From contig AP026135.1 of assembly GCA_030295235.1 (NCBI GenBank), forward strand, positions 612,501 to 676,500: a DNA stretch of 64,000 nt, written 5' to 3'. The notes below the pieces were generated by a model. It worked only from the letters and a program-made list of their open reading frames with translations, was not told the origin of the DNA and made no database searches. This DNA is from Fistulifera solaris. Its lineage: Eukaryota > Bacillariophyta > Bacillariophyceae > Naviculales > Stauroneidaceae. The number at the start of each line of letters is the position of its first letter. Position 1 is the stretch's first letter. This document shows positions 63,592-64,000 of the stretch, piece after piece. A program made the position numbers and the translations under genes.

Positions 63592-64000
63592 TTTTACAAG
63601 ATAAAGGTTGTTATTAAAGAAGATGAAAAGGTAGCAAGCAGAAAAGTAGAGCGAGAACAGCAACTAAAAAAATGTTCGTCTTCTGTTACTGTTGCCTCTT
63701 TTTTCATCTCGCATCTTTCATCACGCAAATGCGCGGACGAGAAGGCAGTCTCGTTTGCTCATCTCCCGTGGATAATAGTTTGTGTCGGAGTGGTTTGAAT
63801 CACTATAGCATAAAAAGAAGGGCCTTTATCCGACATAAATCAATTCCAGTCCCGGATAGTTATTTCTTGTTTGTTTCTACTATTTTCACAAGTACGACGT
63901 CCAAATCATCTCTTTTCAGAGTGATGAGTGCTCGTAGCAAATATTGAGTTACATATATTTATATCACTGTTTTTCATGAGAATGCTGATGTAGTCATGAA
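63592..64000. other. Right-edge region upstream of CCT3
   Basis: Contains the CCT3 promoter and AT-rich sequence. Short open frames have no support. A further gene may begin beyond the window. Confidence 0.4.

Overview
This window looks like nuclear DNA from a diatom, most like a compact pennate genome such as Phaeodactylum tricornutum. The species is inference. Genes are dense, on both strands, not in operons, and carry zero or one short intron (62-111 nt, GT..AG). The products are eukaryotic housekeeping proteins: SNAPC1-like, PUS10, WDR6, MBF1, NVL, DCAF7, MCMBP, COG5 and CCT3. Several proteins start with a signal peptide followed by a plastid-type presequence, as expected for a complex red-lineage plastid. 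I see no tRNA, rRNA, CRISPR array, autonomous transposon or bacterial segment.

Layout. 1.2-9 kb: SNAPC1-like, a leucine-rich-repeat protein, a TatD hydrolase and PUS10. 9.8-19 kb: WDR6, a plastid-type methyltransferase, the wreck of a VWA/alpha-kinase gene and a HECT ubiquitin ligase. 20-26 kb: a mitochondrial S-adenosylmethionine carrier, a second degenerate gene, MBF1 and a proteasome-alpha-like protein with a hydrophobic N-terminus. 26-34.8 kb: a 1.85 kb gene-poor stretch with repeats, a diatom-type unknown, the ribosome-biogenesis ATPase NVL, a lumen-type pseudo-histidine-phosphatase and an ArfGAP. 35-42.6 kb: a DnaJ with a reduced zinc finger, a PP2C phosphatase, DCAF7/WDR68 and a plastid-type unknown. 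43-50 kb: a TOD1/MUCI70-like glycosyltransferase, an aldo/keto reductase and a zinc finger-pseudouridine synthase-dioxygenase fusion. 50-64 kb: a polytopic membrane protein, two unknowns, a repeat-built plastid-type protein, an acidic SAP-like protein, MCMBP, COG5 and CCT3.

The genes are mostly unrelated neighbours. Loose themes are RNA modification (PUS10, WDR6 and the PUS fusion), plastid proteins, and proteostasis (HECT, DnaJ, CCT3 and the proteasome-like protein).

A key caveat concerns sequence quality. Around a dozen conserved genes are interrupted by single-base frameshifts, mostly at homopolymers. For many of them, adding or removing one base restores a full-length protein; DCAF7 becomes exactly 342 aa. 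I read these as probable assembly errors and annotate each gene over its full span. Two loci (14.7-16.1 kb and 21.4-23.3 kb) are damaged far more heavily, with in-frame stops as well, and look like true pseudogenes.
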